Assembly (NCBI GenBank): GCA_023423715.1
Contig: JAFAFC010000039.1
Location: forward strand, 1-64,000
Direction: 5' to 3'
Origin: Bacteroidota bacterium
GTDB lineage: Bacteria > Bacteroidota > Bacteroidia > Flavobacteriales > Weeksellaceae
Length of the DNA stretch: 64,000 nucleotides
Positions 19,401 to 27,701 of the stretch are shown piece by piece. The notes beneath the pieces are model-generated. The model worked only from the letters and a program-made list of their open reading frames with translations. It ran no database searches and was not told where the DNA came from. The stretch's first letter is position 1. The number at the start of each line of letters is the position of its first letter. The position numbers and the translations under genes were made by a program.

Positions 19401-21021
19401 CGTTAAAGATACCAAAATAACCATCAGACTGACCCGGTGTGTGATTTGTAATATTAGGATTTAGACCACCGAAAAAATCGGTACTCGTCTTCGCTAATAG
19501 GTAGTACCCATCTCCAGCACTTGCATTATCATTACCATTAATTCCTGTTTTTTTGTAGTGATAAGCTGTGATACCATCTAGGGGAGGGCCAAACCTATCA
19601 GAACCACTTCCAAAATCCATCAAAACATTCTCATTACAATTGTTGGGAACTGCGACCGAATTAATCTTCGTATTTTGGAACGTAACATGTACAACTTCAT
19701 CATTAGAAACATTAATATTTGCCGTACTCGTACCGATATTATAATTACTATTATTTGAAGGATCAATAATCGAAATTTCACTTAATTTATAATTGGGATC
19801 AAGAATTTCCTTGATTGAATACGTTCCCGCCTGTACAGGTATTAGAATAGAATTACCAATTAAAGCAGGTCGTACCCGTTCATCATCCAACCAACTTCCG
19901 TCACTAGCTCTTGTGAAGATTGCATGTTCTACCAAACCAGCATTTGCTTTACTTGCCGCCCAAACTTGGCCATTTGGTCCTGCTGTAGGAACAGCAAAGT
20001 TTCTCGATTGCTCGTTAAAGTGCCAAGAGCCACCGTAGTATTCGAAAATATATTGGGCATCACTTGGAGCTCCCGAGTAGGAGAAGATAGAATAAATTGT
20101 GCCTGTATCCGTTACCGCAATATCTCGTCTGTTGTTATATGACGCACCGCTAGACCCTTGTACGAAAATAGCTCCTGAAGGAGCAGGTACCGTAGTTCTG
20201 GTTGATAAACTAGGTGAAGCATTACTCATTTTATAAATATTAAGATCAACATCTCCAACCACGATAGGGTTTCCACTTGCATCTCTTTGCCCATCAGTAG
20301 AAAAATTGATAAAGTAAACTTCTTTTGTAGAAGGGTTTACATCCAATCTGTACACTTTATTGCCCGCATTTGTATAGGGCGACCAATTAGAAATACTAGT
20401 GCCACTATTGGAATATTTATAAAGTTGACGGTTTTGCATAGCAACAGGAAGCGTTATACTGGTACTATTTCCTGCTCCGATCACGGCATAGATACCTGTT
20501 TCTGTTCCATCGGACGCCACATCCACGGCAAATGCCGTTGCACTAGCATTGATACCTGACGTATTGTTATAAAGCTGTGTTGTTGCGCCATTTTTCAGTA
20601 GGAAAATATGTCCATTGGAATCTGTAAAAACAGCAGAATCTAACCCAATACCGTCTATGGAGCGAACATTAGTTAGTGCAGTTACCTGTGTCCATTGCGA
20701 CTGTCCCGGTTTTCTGGTATAGATAGACCCATTCTGCCTTGGTGTAGCTGCGAAGCTTGTCGTGTTAGCCACTGCCCAAAGTTGACCTGCACCATCCCCG
20801 TGACTTGCCCCTAAATCTGTAACATTCAACGCGTCCGGGGTATCATTTAAGCTAAAAGTAGAAAGTCCAGAAGCACTAGGACTCATTTGAAAATTGAAGG
20901 TGGGAGAACCCAGTTCACTTGCTGCCTTCTTATGGACATAGATATATCCTTGGGAGAGCAATCCTTGTGAGATAAGCAAAAGGACTGTGATAAATAATTT
21001 AAAATATCTTTTTTTTATCAT
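16453..21021 (-). CDS. Large secreted multidomain protein with internal duplication
   Basis: A 1522-aa extracellular protein with a signal peptide (KLFITVLLLISQGLLSQ). It contains two long homologous halves, about residues 25-720 and 735-1370. Each begins YVHKKA, runs through a propeller-like region (GQLWAVANT / GQLWTVVNT; YTRKPGQSQWT / YTRKVNSSQWT), then a carbohydrate-binding-like beta-sandwich (YFGIFNASYAKDDFFRRT / YYAIFNASYAKEDFFRQT, ending GNDIAIDD) and an Ig-like BIG_2 module (TINPTTGLATA / TINPTTGIATA). The C-terminus carries the GMMVYDTT module shared with the next gene. No T9SS sorting domain was evident. Probable adhesin or glycan-binding surface protein; enzymatic motifs are absent. 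Confidence 0.75.
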   Translation of the reverse strand: MIKKRYFKLFITVLLLISQGLLSQGYIYVHKKAASELGSPTFNFQMSPSASGLSTFSLNDTPDALNVTDLGASHGDGAGQLWAVANTTSFAATPRQNGSIYTRKPGQSQWTQVTALTNVRSIDGIGLDSAVFTDSNGHIFLLKNGATTQLYNNTSGINASATAFAVDVASDGTETGIYAVIGAGNSTSITLPVAMQNRQLYKYSNSGTSISNWSPYTNAGNKVYRLDVNPSTKEVYFINFSTDGQRDASGNPIVVGDVDLNIYKMSNASPSLSTRTTVPAPSGAIFVQGSSGASYNNRRDIAVTDTGTIYSIFSYSGAPSDAQYIFEYYGGSWHFNEQSRNFAVPTAGPNGQVWAASKANAGLVEHAIFTRASDGSWLDDERVRPALIGNSILIPVQAGTYSIKEILDPNYKLSEISIIDPSNNSNYNIGTSTANINVSNDEVVHVTFQNTKINSVAVPNNCNENVLMDFGSGSDRFGPPLDGITAYHYKKTGINGNDNASAGDGYYLLAKTSTDFFGGLNPNITNHTPGQSDGYFGIFNASYAKDDFFRRTLTNMVVGTKYRLSFWAANLSPTNDLKPNAIMEIVDANGVSMGKVETGDITATNWKVYTFTFTATSSIGEIFLRNNGVGGSGNDIAIDDVTISASPVEIPPIDGPLQICTSSGALSAQFTNPTTGGVWSSDNTTLLTINPTTGLATAVNGALGIVNITYTFTSSTGCVSHQFIQVKLTNDCKLGYLYVHKKAVSESTSVDFDFGLYSQNGSLVKTFQLNDKPNSIGNSFDIGNSHDNGEGQLWTVVNTTANNQGVHNTAGFLYTRKVNSSQWTLVSPSITNAISVDGIDADRAVYSDEAGDVFIVTGATSAKIWNALTHTTKIVDVASAGTNKAIVVVDNTGAIFKYNGNGTTDVWTKFANVTPSSTQKANRLDINPATGEVVFIRTGGDLNVYRVASANPATATVSIFSAPPTTFISNPGTTPDESRDVAISNDGTVYTSYQQYIYWKKQTDADWTSSLMTRRLYGYTGGTQDMAWSINKNNSDLIEQSIYAKARTLNTSGQPVWLDDERIRTSDLGNSIMIPVPVGTYFVREGVNPQWNNNEINIYDPTGDSTVSNFANNESKVMVAENEVVNVVYSNTIKNAINIPNTCATNYVVTFGGNTSSSAFSSTPISGFTSYHFRAGNRAADGYYIITKDNTGWWDYPAHNILLKDHSVTSTGAPANGYYAIFNASYAKEDFFRQTVTGLVVGVKYELAFWVADVGPTYEIRPNVTMGIVDPATGIEMGTPIDTGNIHATQWKRYSAQFVATATTAEIYLRNNAIGGRGNDIAIDDISFQPAPDPLNPIQTPPGFTKICSSGTTLETYQFSIVPPTTAGTGIWTTDNTNLITINPTTGIATAKALGISGTAEIIYRFTSSSGCLSEAKLVVDIGVCACYNPANTSGTANPTKHGITLLKRAGTDNGGWPMNRPSAHTVLESNSQGFVPTRVPTSGLGSITTPQEGMMVYDTTAKCLKIYSDGAWKCFNVPACP

Positions 21022-21173
21022 AAGTTAAAGTATAAAAAAATGTGAGAATTGTATTTAATTTTTGTACATCCATCTTTATTAACCTAAAAAAGTAGATTCG
21101 TATAAATGCTTTTAAAAAAAAAATAGTAAATGATGTCTTTCTTATTTAAAGAATATCATCACGAAAAAAGAAG

Positions 21174-21758
21174 TTATTGTATCAATGGAGGAGGTCTACT
21201 AAATCTAAAGAAATAGTATAATGTTGGAAAAAATAGAGCTAGTTCAAAGCACTTTTTATCAATACGTTGTAAAAAAATGGCTAGAATTTGTATTGAACAT
21301 ACAAATAAAATGAATAGCTGTATTTGATAAACAGATACAAGCGTACTGCTTTTTAATTGATTAAATTTTAATTGCCCTAAATAGTCTTGTGAATTTTTAT
21401 TTACGCTAAAAAATTGGCGCGCTCGCGTAGGGTTTGGGACTTTAAGTTCACGAGAAAGAACTTCTTTTTTTTGAGTAAGGCTAGCTTCTTGGGAAGCGCT
21501 TTTTATTTTGCTAGAAGTCTGCTCTTTTTTATCGTCAACAACTACAATTTTTGCATTAGTTATCTTTTCGATAGTAACAACTGTAGCATTACCCAATACA
21601 TAGATTTTAGCATTCGAATTCTCCGAATTTTCTTTTGAAAGAATCGCTTTACTTACGTTGGAAGAATCTAATTTTTTATGAGCAAAAAAGTTTTGCGCAC
21701 CAAAAAATGCCAAAATGCAAGTAAAATACCTGAATATGTATATAAATTTATTTATCAT
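21174..21758 (-). CDS. Hypothetical membrane or envelope protein
   Basis: A 194-aa protein that I do not recognise. An N-terminal hydrophobic segment (FTCILAFFGAQNFFA) resembles a signal anchor, the middle is lysine- and serine-rich, and residues about 140-165 form a second hydrophobic segment (IQLFILFVCSIQILAIFL). The aromatic C-terminal tail ends PPPLIQ. It precedes the large secreted protein by 152 bases on the same strand, so the three genes may be co-transcribed. A TATCTTTG -7 element (21777-21770) lies 11 bases ahead of the ATG. Confidence 0.5.
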   Translation of the reverse strand: MINKFIYIFRYFTCILAFFGAQNFFAHKKLDSSNVSKAILSKENSENSNAKIYVLGNATVVTIEKITNAKIVVVDDKKEQTSSKIKSASQEASLTQKKEVLSRELKVPNPTRARQFFSVNKNSQDYLGQLKFNQLKSSTLVSVYQIQLFILFVCSIQILAIFLQRIDKKCFELALFFPTLYYFFRFSRPPPLIQ

Positions 21759-21904
21759 TGTGTTGGCGGCAAAGATAGTTGTTTTTTATGTTTGAAAATG
21801 AAATTTGTAAAGTTCTTTGTTATGTAACGTTTACAAAATCATTTATTTACTTATAAAACTAACTTGCTGCCTAAAAACGCATCCTGAAAAACTCAGTGTT
21901 TTGG

Positions 21905-22345
21905 TGGAAAATTGATAATTGATAATTGTTAATTGTTAATTGATAATGGATAGTTGTAAATGGTGAATGGATAGGTGTGGATTGAGCTCCCCTTTAGGGG
22001 TTGGGGGCTTTTTGCTTGTTAGATGTTAGAAACTAGATACTAGATGTCAGATATGAGACTATGAGATTTCTCCTTTCGTCGAAATGACAATGGGAAATTG
22101 ATAATGGATAATTGATAGTGGATAATTGATAATGGATAATTGATAATGGATAATTGTTAATGGATAATTGTTAATGGATAATTGTTAATTGATAATGGAT
22201 AGTTGTAAATGGTGAATGGATAGGTGTGGATTGAGCTCCCCTTTAGGGGTCGGGGGCTGTTTTGTATGGAGAGGGTAATTGATAATTGATAATGGTTAGT
22301 TGTAAAATGGTGAATGGTGAATGGTGAATGGTGAATTGATAATGG
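21905..22345. repeat. Dispersed repeat family B, copy 2
   Basis: Noncoding. Tandem short units (ATTGATAATGG, ATTGTTAATGG and GAATGGTG) surround two copies of the GAGCTCCCCTTTAGGGG hairpin (about 21985 and 22235), and the TTTCGTCGAAATGACAATGG phrase is present. A 98-codon frame on the minus strand through this region is an artefact of the repeats. Together with 21759-21904, where I see only the promoter of the leftward gene, this fills the gap. Confidence 0.8.
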
Positions 22346-22418
22346 ATACCGGATCGATTTTTTTGATTCGTCATTTCCGGAGTACGTTGGTGAGTTGCGT
22401 GTCGAGAGGGAATCGTTA

Positions 22419-24278
22419 CTAAAGTATCGCAACAACTTCAGTTCGCATTGCATTTTCTCTAGTCAATAGTCTATCGACCAAATCCGTAGGTGTATCTTCT
22501 AAGGTTCCGTTTAGTTTTTTGCGGACGCGACTCCACGTTACCCGGATTGCTGTATCGGAAACCCCTAAAGCATTGGCCATTTCTTTATGGGAGAAATTGA
22601 GTTTCACAAGCATTAAATAGCGCATCTCGGAGGTGGTCACGGTTGGGTAGTGTTCTTTTAAACTGTTTTTGAAATCAGGGAAAACCGTATCGAAATGGTG
22701 CTGAAAGTCGATCCAATCTTCATTGGTCAGGATTTTCATTTTTTTCATTTTGTTCAAGGTTGTACGAATCTGGTTTTGTTCCTCATTTTTCAGACCTTGT
22801 AATTTTTTTAGTTCCCTCTCGAAGTTAGAAACCATTTTGTTTTGTTCACTAACTCTATGAATAAAGTGGTTGATTTCTTTTTGGGCGGTTTCCAGTTCTT
22901 TTTGAGCTTGCTGTTTTTCTAAAACCGAAATTCTAGTTGTTGTGATCAGTCTTTCGTTTTGACGACTTTTTCTCTGACGGGATTTGTACAAATAAAAATA
23001 TCCTAAACCACCAGGAATTAAAACCGCAAGCAGCAGTCCAGAATAAAAAAATCGTTGGTTTGCTTTTTCTTGTTCTTTTACTGCCAGTTGTAATTCTTTA
23101 TTTTGGATGGTCAACCGATCCGATGCCATTTTTCCAATCGTTGAATTGTACTTTTCCTCGATTTCTTTTCGAACAGCCATTAAGCTATCTTGATAGTGTA
23201 TGCCTTCGCGAAAATTATTGGTCTTTTTTAAATAATCAATTTTTGCTTCGAAATAAAGCTTTTTAGAATTTTCGATTTGCTGCCTATCACCTACGTATTT
23301 TGAACCGACATACGATGCATCCGACTCTAAAACATATAATGTTTCTTCTGCCATTTTCAGAAACTGATTGGCTTCCGTTACTTTCCCCAAAGCCAGGTAG
23401 ACTTTTGCCATATTGATGGATGAATTCATTTTGACTGTGGAGTGCTGATTTTCATTTTTGTTGAAGTCGTAATTTTTTTGAAAATTAATCAGCGAAGCGT
23501 TGTATTGCTTCTTATTATAGTACATTTCGCCAATATTTCCATACAAGATTCCTTTCCAAATTTTGTTGTTGTATCGGTTAGCCGCATTCATAGCTTTGTT
23601 TAAAAAGAACTCGGCTTTATCGTAGTTTTTCAGGTGTAAGTAGGACATCCCAAGATTGTTATAGCGCTGTATGTCCAAACCTTTTTCAAATGGAGGGAAT
23701 TTTAGGGAAATATTCATCAGTTTGATTACTTCTTCATAATCTCTAAAAAAATAGTAATGTAAAGCCACTTCATGAAGGACTTTCCCAATGTTCGGAACGT
23801 TTTCGTAACCGATGGTATTGTATATTTCTAAAGCCTTGAGGTCATTATCAAAAGCTTGTGCATAGTTTTGGTTCTGAAATAGAATCTGTCCTAATTCGTG
23901 ATGACAAAAAGCAAGGAAGAGCAAATCATCAGAATCTTTGTATTTCTCTATGTTCTCTTTGCATTTTCTTTCTCTTTCTGCTCTTGGGAAATCCATGACT
24001 TCGGATTGCTTTCGCTTTATAAACTGGAGTTGCTCCAAAAGCGCTTTGTCGTTTTTTCGATCTGCAAACGTTTGAATTTGTTCCAAAAAGATGGTTCTTT
24101 GCCCTTTTCGATTTAAAAGGTCGCTTGCCGCTTCCGAATATCCAAACACCGCTCTTTGTCTTTCGAAAGACGTAAGATTTTCCAAAGAATCGAGAAATTT
24201 CTGGTGCTGCGCAAAAATGCTAAACGGAAGTAAAAAATAAAGGAAACTTAAAAGTAAAACTTGCGTTTGTCTTTTCAT
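22419..24278 (-). CDS. TPR-containing membrane-anchored regulator with C-terminal HTH
   Basis: A 619-aa protein of a type common in Flavobacteriia. It has a signal peptide (LLSFLYFLLPFSIFAQ), tetratricopeptide-like repeats over residues about 80-350 (YNNLGMSYLHLKNYDKAEFF, YGNIGEMYYNKKQYNAS), one transmembrane segment (FYSGLLLAVLIPGGLGYFYLY, about 405-425), a coiled coil, and a LuxR-like HTH near the C-terminus (LNFSHKEMANALGVSDTAI, then SRVRKKL). The topology puts TPRs in the periplasm and the HTH in the cytosol, a one-component sensor design. Targets are unknown. It reads alone; the flanking genes are separated by repeats and by a terminator. Confidence 0.75.
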   Translation of the reverse strand: MKRQTQVLLLSFLYFLLPFSIFAQHQKFLDSLENLTSFERQRAVFGYSEAASDLLNRKGQRTIFLEQIQTFADRKNDKALLEQLQFIKRKQSEVMDFPRAERERKCKENIEKYKDSDDLLFLAFCHHELGQILFQNQNYAQAFDNDLKALEIYNTIGYENVPNIGKVLHEVALHYYFFRDYEEVIKLMNISLKFPPFEKGLDIQRYNNLGMSYLHLKNYDKAEFFLNKAMNAANRYNNKIWKGILYGNIGEMYYNKKQYNASLINFQKNYDFNKNENQHSTVKMNSSINMAKVYLALGKVTEANQFLKMAEETLYVLESDASYVGSKYVGDRQQIENSKKLYFEAKIDYLKKTNNFREGIHYQDSLMAVRKEIEEKYNSTIGKMASDRLTIQNKELQLAVKEQEKANQRFFYSGLLLAVLIPGGLGYFYLYKSRQRKSRQNERLITTTRISVLEKQQAQKELETAQKEINHFIHRVSEQNKMVSNFERELKKLQGLKNEEQNQIRTTLNKMKKMKILTNEDWIDFQHHFDTVFPDFKNSLKEHYPTVTTSEMRYLMLVKLNFSHKEMANALGVSDTAIRVTWSRVRKKLNGTLEDTPTDLVDRLLTRENAMRTEVVAIL

Positions 24279-24317
24279 GTTGGCTTAAAGTCTTTGGAGA
24301 TTCTGATGAAAGTTATA

Positions 24318-24380
24318 CAAAGATACTTTTTTAGGCTTGAAACACCCATGAAATAAGAAAAAAAATATTAAACACCCATT
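24318..24380 (-). promoter_or_regulatory. Promoter with paired direct repeats upstream of the TPR regulator
   Basis: On the minus strand a TATCTTTG -7 element lies at 24325-24318. Two exact direct copies of ATGGGTGTTT lie at 24380-24371 and 24350-24341, 30 bases apart, the nearer one over the expected -33 region where no good TTTG occurs. This looks like an activator or repressor site; autoregulation by the encoded HTH protein is a natural guess. Confidence 0.4.
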
Positions 24381-24439
24381 TGTGCTGAATGCGTTAGCCT
24401 TTTAATTTCGTTTTTTAAGTTCTATGTATTTGTTTTCTC

Positions 24440-24645
24440 ATGATAATGTTTTGTAAATCGGTAAAGTCTTGTGCGCAACTCTGCTACATCCTGACGCAAT
24501 GGGAACGACGAGATGAATTAAAGAATACCTTAAAAGCTTTTGTTTTAAGATATTTATGTAAAATGAAATATCATCCTTGCAGAGATGAAAGGGATTCGAA
24601 GTTTCGTTGTGTCGTATCTCAAAGATGCTGAGGTAGGAAAGCAAC
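24440..24645. other. Gene-free stretch, no assignable feature
   Basis: Between the TPR regulator's promoter and the MFS terminator there is about 250 bases with short open frames on both strands (69 codons on minus, 63 on plus). Neither has a good start context nor a family I recognise. The composition is somewhat more GC-rich than other intergenic DNA here, so a decayed gene is possible. Confidence 0.3.
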
Positions 24646-24650
24646 AAAAA

Positions 24651-24679
24651 AAATCCGAAACGGGAAGGGTTTCGAATTT
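24651..24679 (-). terminator. Terminator of the MFS gene
   Basis: AAATCCGAAAC pairs with GTTTCGAATTT (one mismatch) and the minus strand continues into a T run. It lies nine bases beyond the stop codon of the MFS gene. Confidence 0.8.
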
Positions 24680-24687
24680 TTATTCAA

Positions 24688-25857
24688 TTAAGCCATTGCT
24701 TCTGACTTCTTCATTGCGAAGTTTTTAATATAGCCTAGGGTAATCATCAAACCGATTAAAACCATGGCAACACCCACCAAAGAAGGGTAGTTGTAGGGCA
24801 AACCTTTTTCTAATGGAATTCCACCAAAGAACGCTCCCGCAGAATTGGCCACATTAAATGCGGCTTGCATAAAGGCTGCCGCCATCATTTCTGATCCAGG
24901 AGCCGCTTTCATAATCATCATATTGAGAGGCGCTGATGTTGACATCGATAACCCACCGCAAATGAAAACCATGGCAATTGATATATACATGTTTTCGGAG
25001 AATAAAAAGACGATCAGCAGAGCTGCTGCCATTAGGAATAATAAGGTTGCTGCGGTTTTTGGAGCTCCCAGTTTATCGGTGAGAACTCCTCCCAAAAGGT
25101 TACCTACAACCATGCCGCCACCGGCAAGCATCATGATGTATGCCATATTTTGAGGTTGAATTCCCGAAACAATCGTCATTAAAGGCGTGATATAGCTGAA
25201 CCACGTAAACAATCCTCCAAAACCAATTGCCGTGATAAGGAGTACAAACCAGGTTTCTTTACGTTTTAGAAATTGCACTTCTTCTTTGATATTGATGTTC
25301 TCTTTTGCATCGAAATCAGGGAGCCACTTATAAATAAAAAACATGGTTAAAAGTCCAATAACCGTAACGACAGCAAAATACCAACGCCAATGAAACGTAT
25401 GTCCAATATACGTTACAAGCGGAACCATTGCCAGATTAGCAACGGTGAGTCCGGTAAACATCAATGCTATGTAGCGGGCTTCTTTTCCTTTTCCACCAAT
25501 TAACGAGGCTACTACGGTTCCCACTCCGAAAAAAGCGCCATGGGGCAGTCCCGATAAAAATCGAATCGGCAACATCGTACCGTATGAGGGTGCAATGATG
25601 GATAGTCCATTGAATATCGTGAACAAAACCATGAGCCAGAACAGTACTTTTTTAGGAGGATATTTTAATGAAAATCCGATTAATATAGGGGCGCCAACCA
25701 CAACTCCTAAAGCATAAGCGGAAATTAGCAATCCCGCTTTGGGAATACTTACACCAAAAGTTGCCGCCATATCTGGGAGTAAGCCCATAATAGCAAATTC
25801 TGTGGTTCCTATGGCTAATCCTCCTAATGCGAGAGGTAGTATTTTTTTATTGATCAT
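24688..25857 (-). CDS. MFS transporter of the DHA1 / AraJ-like group
   Basis: A 389-aa protein with about twelve hydrophobic segments. The N-terminal phrase GTTEFAIMGLLPDMAATFGVS followed by AGLLISAYALGVVVGAP is characteristic of the DHA1 drug:H+ antiporter group (AraJ, YdhP). Motif A-like FWLMVLFTIFNGLS and a second-half GGVLTDKLG repeat are present. Expected function is proton-driven export of a small molecule. It sits upstream of the same 26-bp operator (25911-25936) found before the aldo/keto reductase at 26698, so the AraC regulator at 27768 probably controls it. Substrate not identifiable. Confidence 0.85.
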   Translation of the reverse strand: MINKKILPLALGGLAIGTTEFAIMGLLPDMAATFGVSIPKAGLLISAYALGVVVGAPILIGFSLKYPPKKVLFWLMVLFTIFNGLSIIAPSYGTMLPIRFLSGLPHGAFFGVGTVVASLIGGKGKEARYIALMFTGLTVANLAMVPLVTYIGHTFHWRWYFAVVTVIGLLTMFFIYKWLPDFDAKENINIKEEVQFLKRKETWFVLLITAIGFGGLFTWFSYITPLMTIVSGIQPQNMAYIMMLAGGGMVVGNLLGGVLTDKLGAPKTAATLLFLMAAALLIVFLFSENMYISIAMVFICGGLSMSTSAPLNMMIMKAAPGSEMMAAAFMQAAFNVANSAGAFFGGIPLEKGLPYNYPSLVGVAMVLIGLMITLGYIKNFAMKKSEAMA

Positions 25858-25880
25858 GTGAATCTAGAAATTTTAAGGTG

Positions 25881-25936
25881 CAAATGTAGTTCAGAATGAA
25901 TTTGATTCTATTGTAATAATCTGATATAATGTTGTA
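25881..25936 (-). promoter_or_regulatory. MFS promoter with AraC-type operator
   Basis: Minus-strand -7 TACATTTG at 25888-25881. The operator 25911-25936 begins TTGTAATAAT and ends TGTTGTA on the plus strand; it matches 27732-27757 at 22 of 26 positions. TTGTA recurs 21 bp apart within it, the two-helical-turn spacing typical of AraC-family direct-repeat sites. The distance from operator edge to -7 is 23 bp, identical at both loci. Confidence 0.7.
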
Positions 25937-26035
25937 GAAATAATGCATGTTGTATTTGCGTTTTAATAGAGGATTTTTGTTCAATTTATTTGTTTGTTCT
26001 TTTTGTTTGAACTAAAAATCATTTTATAATTGTTC

Positions 26036-26225
26036 TTTTTCCTTGATGAAAAAGAACGAAAAAATCAAGACTTGGATTTTGAAGCTAAAATTTTCAATAA
26101 TTTTCTAAAACTTCTAAAACTCGCCCCAGCACCTTTGCTTGTTCTTGCTCAAACACTAGAAGTTTTGACAAAAATTCTTGCCAATTTTTTGACGCTACAA
26201 ACTCCTAGGTCGGTTTTGCGTTTCG
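26036..26225. repeat. Dispersed repeat family A, copy 2
   Basis: Second copy of the element at 1-190: identical long runs at the start (from ATCAAGACTTGGATTTTGAA) and the same ACTCCTAGGTCGGTTT end. The middle differs. A short frame at 26030-26281 over this element is not coding. Confidence 0.75.
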
Positions 26226-26284
26226 TCATCTCGAATGCGGCTGAAGGCCGTGTATTGCGACTTCTTCTTTGTCGGTTTTGACTA

Positions 26285-26590
26285 GAGACTGGTTAATTGA
26301 TAGTGGATAATTGACAATGGATAATGGATAATGGATAATGGATAATTGACAATGGATAATTGATAGTGGATAATGGATAATTGATAGTGGATAATTGATA
26401 ATTGATAATGGTTAATTGTTAATGGATATGTTTGACTTGAGCTCCCCTTTAGGGGTTGGGGGCTATTTGGAGGTTAGAGGTTAGATATTAGACACTAGAT
26501 ACTAGATGTCAGATATAAGACTATGAGATTTAACTTCGTTGAATTTTGAGATTTCTCCTTTCGTCGAAATGACAATGGATAATTGATAAA
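26285..26590. repeat. Dispersed repeat family B, copy 3
   Basis: Noncoding. Tandem GGATAATTGATAGT / GGATAATTGACAAT units, then GACTTGAGCTCCCC with TTTAGGGG, then TTAGATATTAGACACTAGAT and TTTCGTCGAAATGACAATGG. Unit order matches copies 1 and 2. With repeat family A at 26036 it accounts for most of the 840-base gap between the MFS and aldo/keto reductase genes. Confidence 0.8.
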
Positions 26591-26645
26591 CGATCCGGCT
26601 TGTTGGGAAACACTTTTGGGAGAAGGAGAATTATGGATGTAAAAA

Positions 26646-26669
26646 AGAGACTGCACATTGGCAGTCTCT
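26646..26669 (-). terminator. Terminator of the aldo/keto reductase gene
   Basis: AGAGACTGC, six bases, GCAGTCTCT with a T run (six A residues at 26641-26646 on the plus strand). It lies 29 bases after the stop codon. Confidence 0.85.
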
Positions 26670-26697
26670 TTTGATTATTTTAATTGATGCTTATAGC

Positions 26698-27681
26698 TTA
26701 AAATGCGTCCACTAAATCATTGATGGTTTTCAATTCGTCTTGGGAAAGGTTGATGTTGATGGCTTTTGCATTTTGAACGGCTTGCTCGGCGTTTCGAGCG
26801 CCCGCTAAGGCAATGGTAATTCCTGGTCTTTCGATTGTCCAACGAAGAACCAATTGTCCTAAAGTAGCATTGTGTGCCTCCGCAATAGGTTTTATTTTCG
26901 CTAAAAGTTGATTGGTTTTTTCAATAAATTCGGGTTGAAATTGTGGTAAGCTGGCTCTGTGATCACCTTCCTGAAATTTGTAGTCTGAAGAAATTTTCCC
27001 TGTTAGCAAGCCTCTTTCCATTGGGCTGTATGCCAAAATAGATTTGTTGTTTTCGATGCAATACGGAACCGTTTCTTTTTCAACACCTCGGTTCACCATG
27101 CTGAACGGAATTTGGTTAGATGCCAATTTCAATGTTTTCTCTGCTTCTGCCATTTGTTGCGCATTGTAGTTGCAAACCCCTGCAAAACGCACTTTTCCTT
27201 GTTCAATCAAGCGTGAAACAGCTTCGAACGTTTCATCAATTGGCGTTGTAGATTCTGGCCAGTGGATTTGATACAAATCGATATAGTCGGTGCCTAAGCG
27301 TTTTAAACTTTGCTCGGCTTCATAGATGATGCTGTCTTTTCCTGCGTATTTGTAAACATCGATATCTTTTCCGTTGTTATCTTTGCTGTGCATGGCAAAA
27401 TCACCTTTCGCCAAATCCCAACGCATTCCGAATTTGGTTAAGATTTGCACTTTATCACGCGAAATCCCTTTGATGGCTTCACCTACAATTTCTTCACTCG
27501 TTCCTTGTCCGTAAATGGGTGCTGTATCAATGGATGTTACACCTTCATCGTAGGATGCTTTAATGGCTTCAATAGCGTCGTTTCTATCGGTGCTTCCCCA
27601 CATCCAACCGCCTGCAGCCCATGCTCCAAATGTAATTGCTGAAACTTCTAAATCGCTGTGTCCTAATTTTCTATATTCCAT
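26698..27681 (-). CDS. Aldo/keto reductase
   Basis: A 327-aa NADPH-dependent oxidoreductase of the AKR superfamily, length typical. The catalytic tetrad is visible: D and Y in SIDTAPIYGQGTSEE (about residues 52-58), K in KVQILTKFG and H in LYQIHWPES. C-terminal cofactor segments (AYSPMERGLLTGK, IALAGARNAEQAVQNAKA) are present. It would reduce aldehydes or ketones in the cytosol. It is divergent from the AraC regulator at 27768; the shared region holds the operator also found before the MFS gene, which suggests joint induction by a toxic carbonyl or similar compound (inference). Confidence 0.9.
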   Translation of the reverse strand: MEYRKLGHSDLEVSAITFGAWAAGGWMWGSTDRNDAIEAIKASYDEGVTSIDTAPIYGQGTSEEIVGEAIKGISRDKVQILTKFGMRWDLAKGDFAMHSKDNNGKDIDVYKYAGKDSIIYEAEQSLKRLGTDYIDLYQIHWPESTTPIDETFEAVSRLIEQGKVRFAGVCNYNAQQMAEAEKTLKLASNQIPFSMVNRGVEKETVPYCIENNKSILAYSPMERGLLTGKISSDYKFQEGDHRASLPQFQPEFIEKTNQLLAKIKPIAEAHNATLGQLVLRWTIERPGITIALAGARNAEQAVQNAKAININLSQDELKTINDLVDAF

Positions 27682-27701
27682 TTTTTTAAATTTTAATACT
27701 G

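Noticed and set aside
16160..20559. Several plus-strand frames of 60-180 codons across the 1522-aa gene
   Set aside because: All are antisense shadows of the long leftward gene, whose signal peptide and internal duplication are clear.
22157..22453. 98-codon minus-strand frame with HHSPFTIHHF and NYPLS repeats
   Set aside because: It is the translation of tandem noncoding repeat units and overlaps the end of the TPR regulator.
11870..24622. Similarity between CGTTGTGTCTCAAAGAT near 11873 and a like phrase near 24604
   Set aside because: Only about 17 bases match and one site has an insertion; not enough to claim a shared element.
24440..24645. Small genes on either strand (63 and 69 codons)
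   Set aside because: Both frames overlap each other, neither has a recognised motif, and no promoter or terminator supports them.
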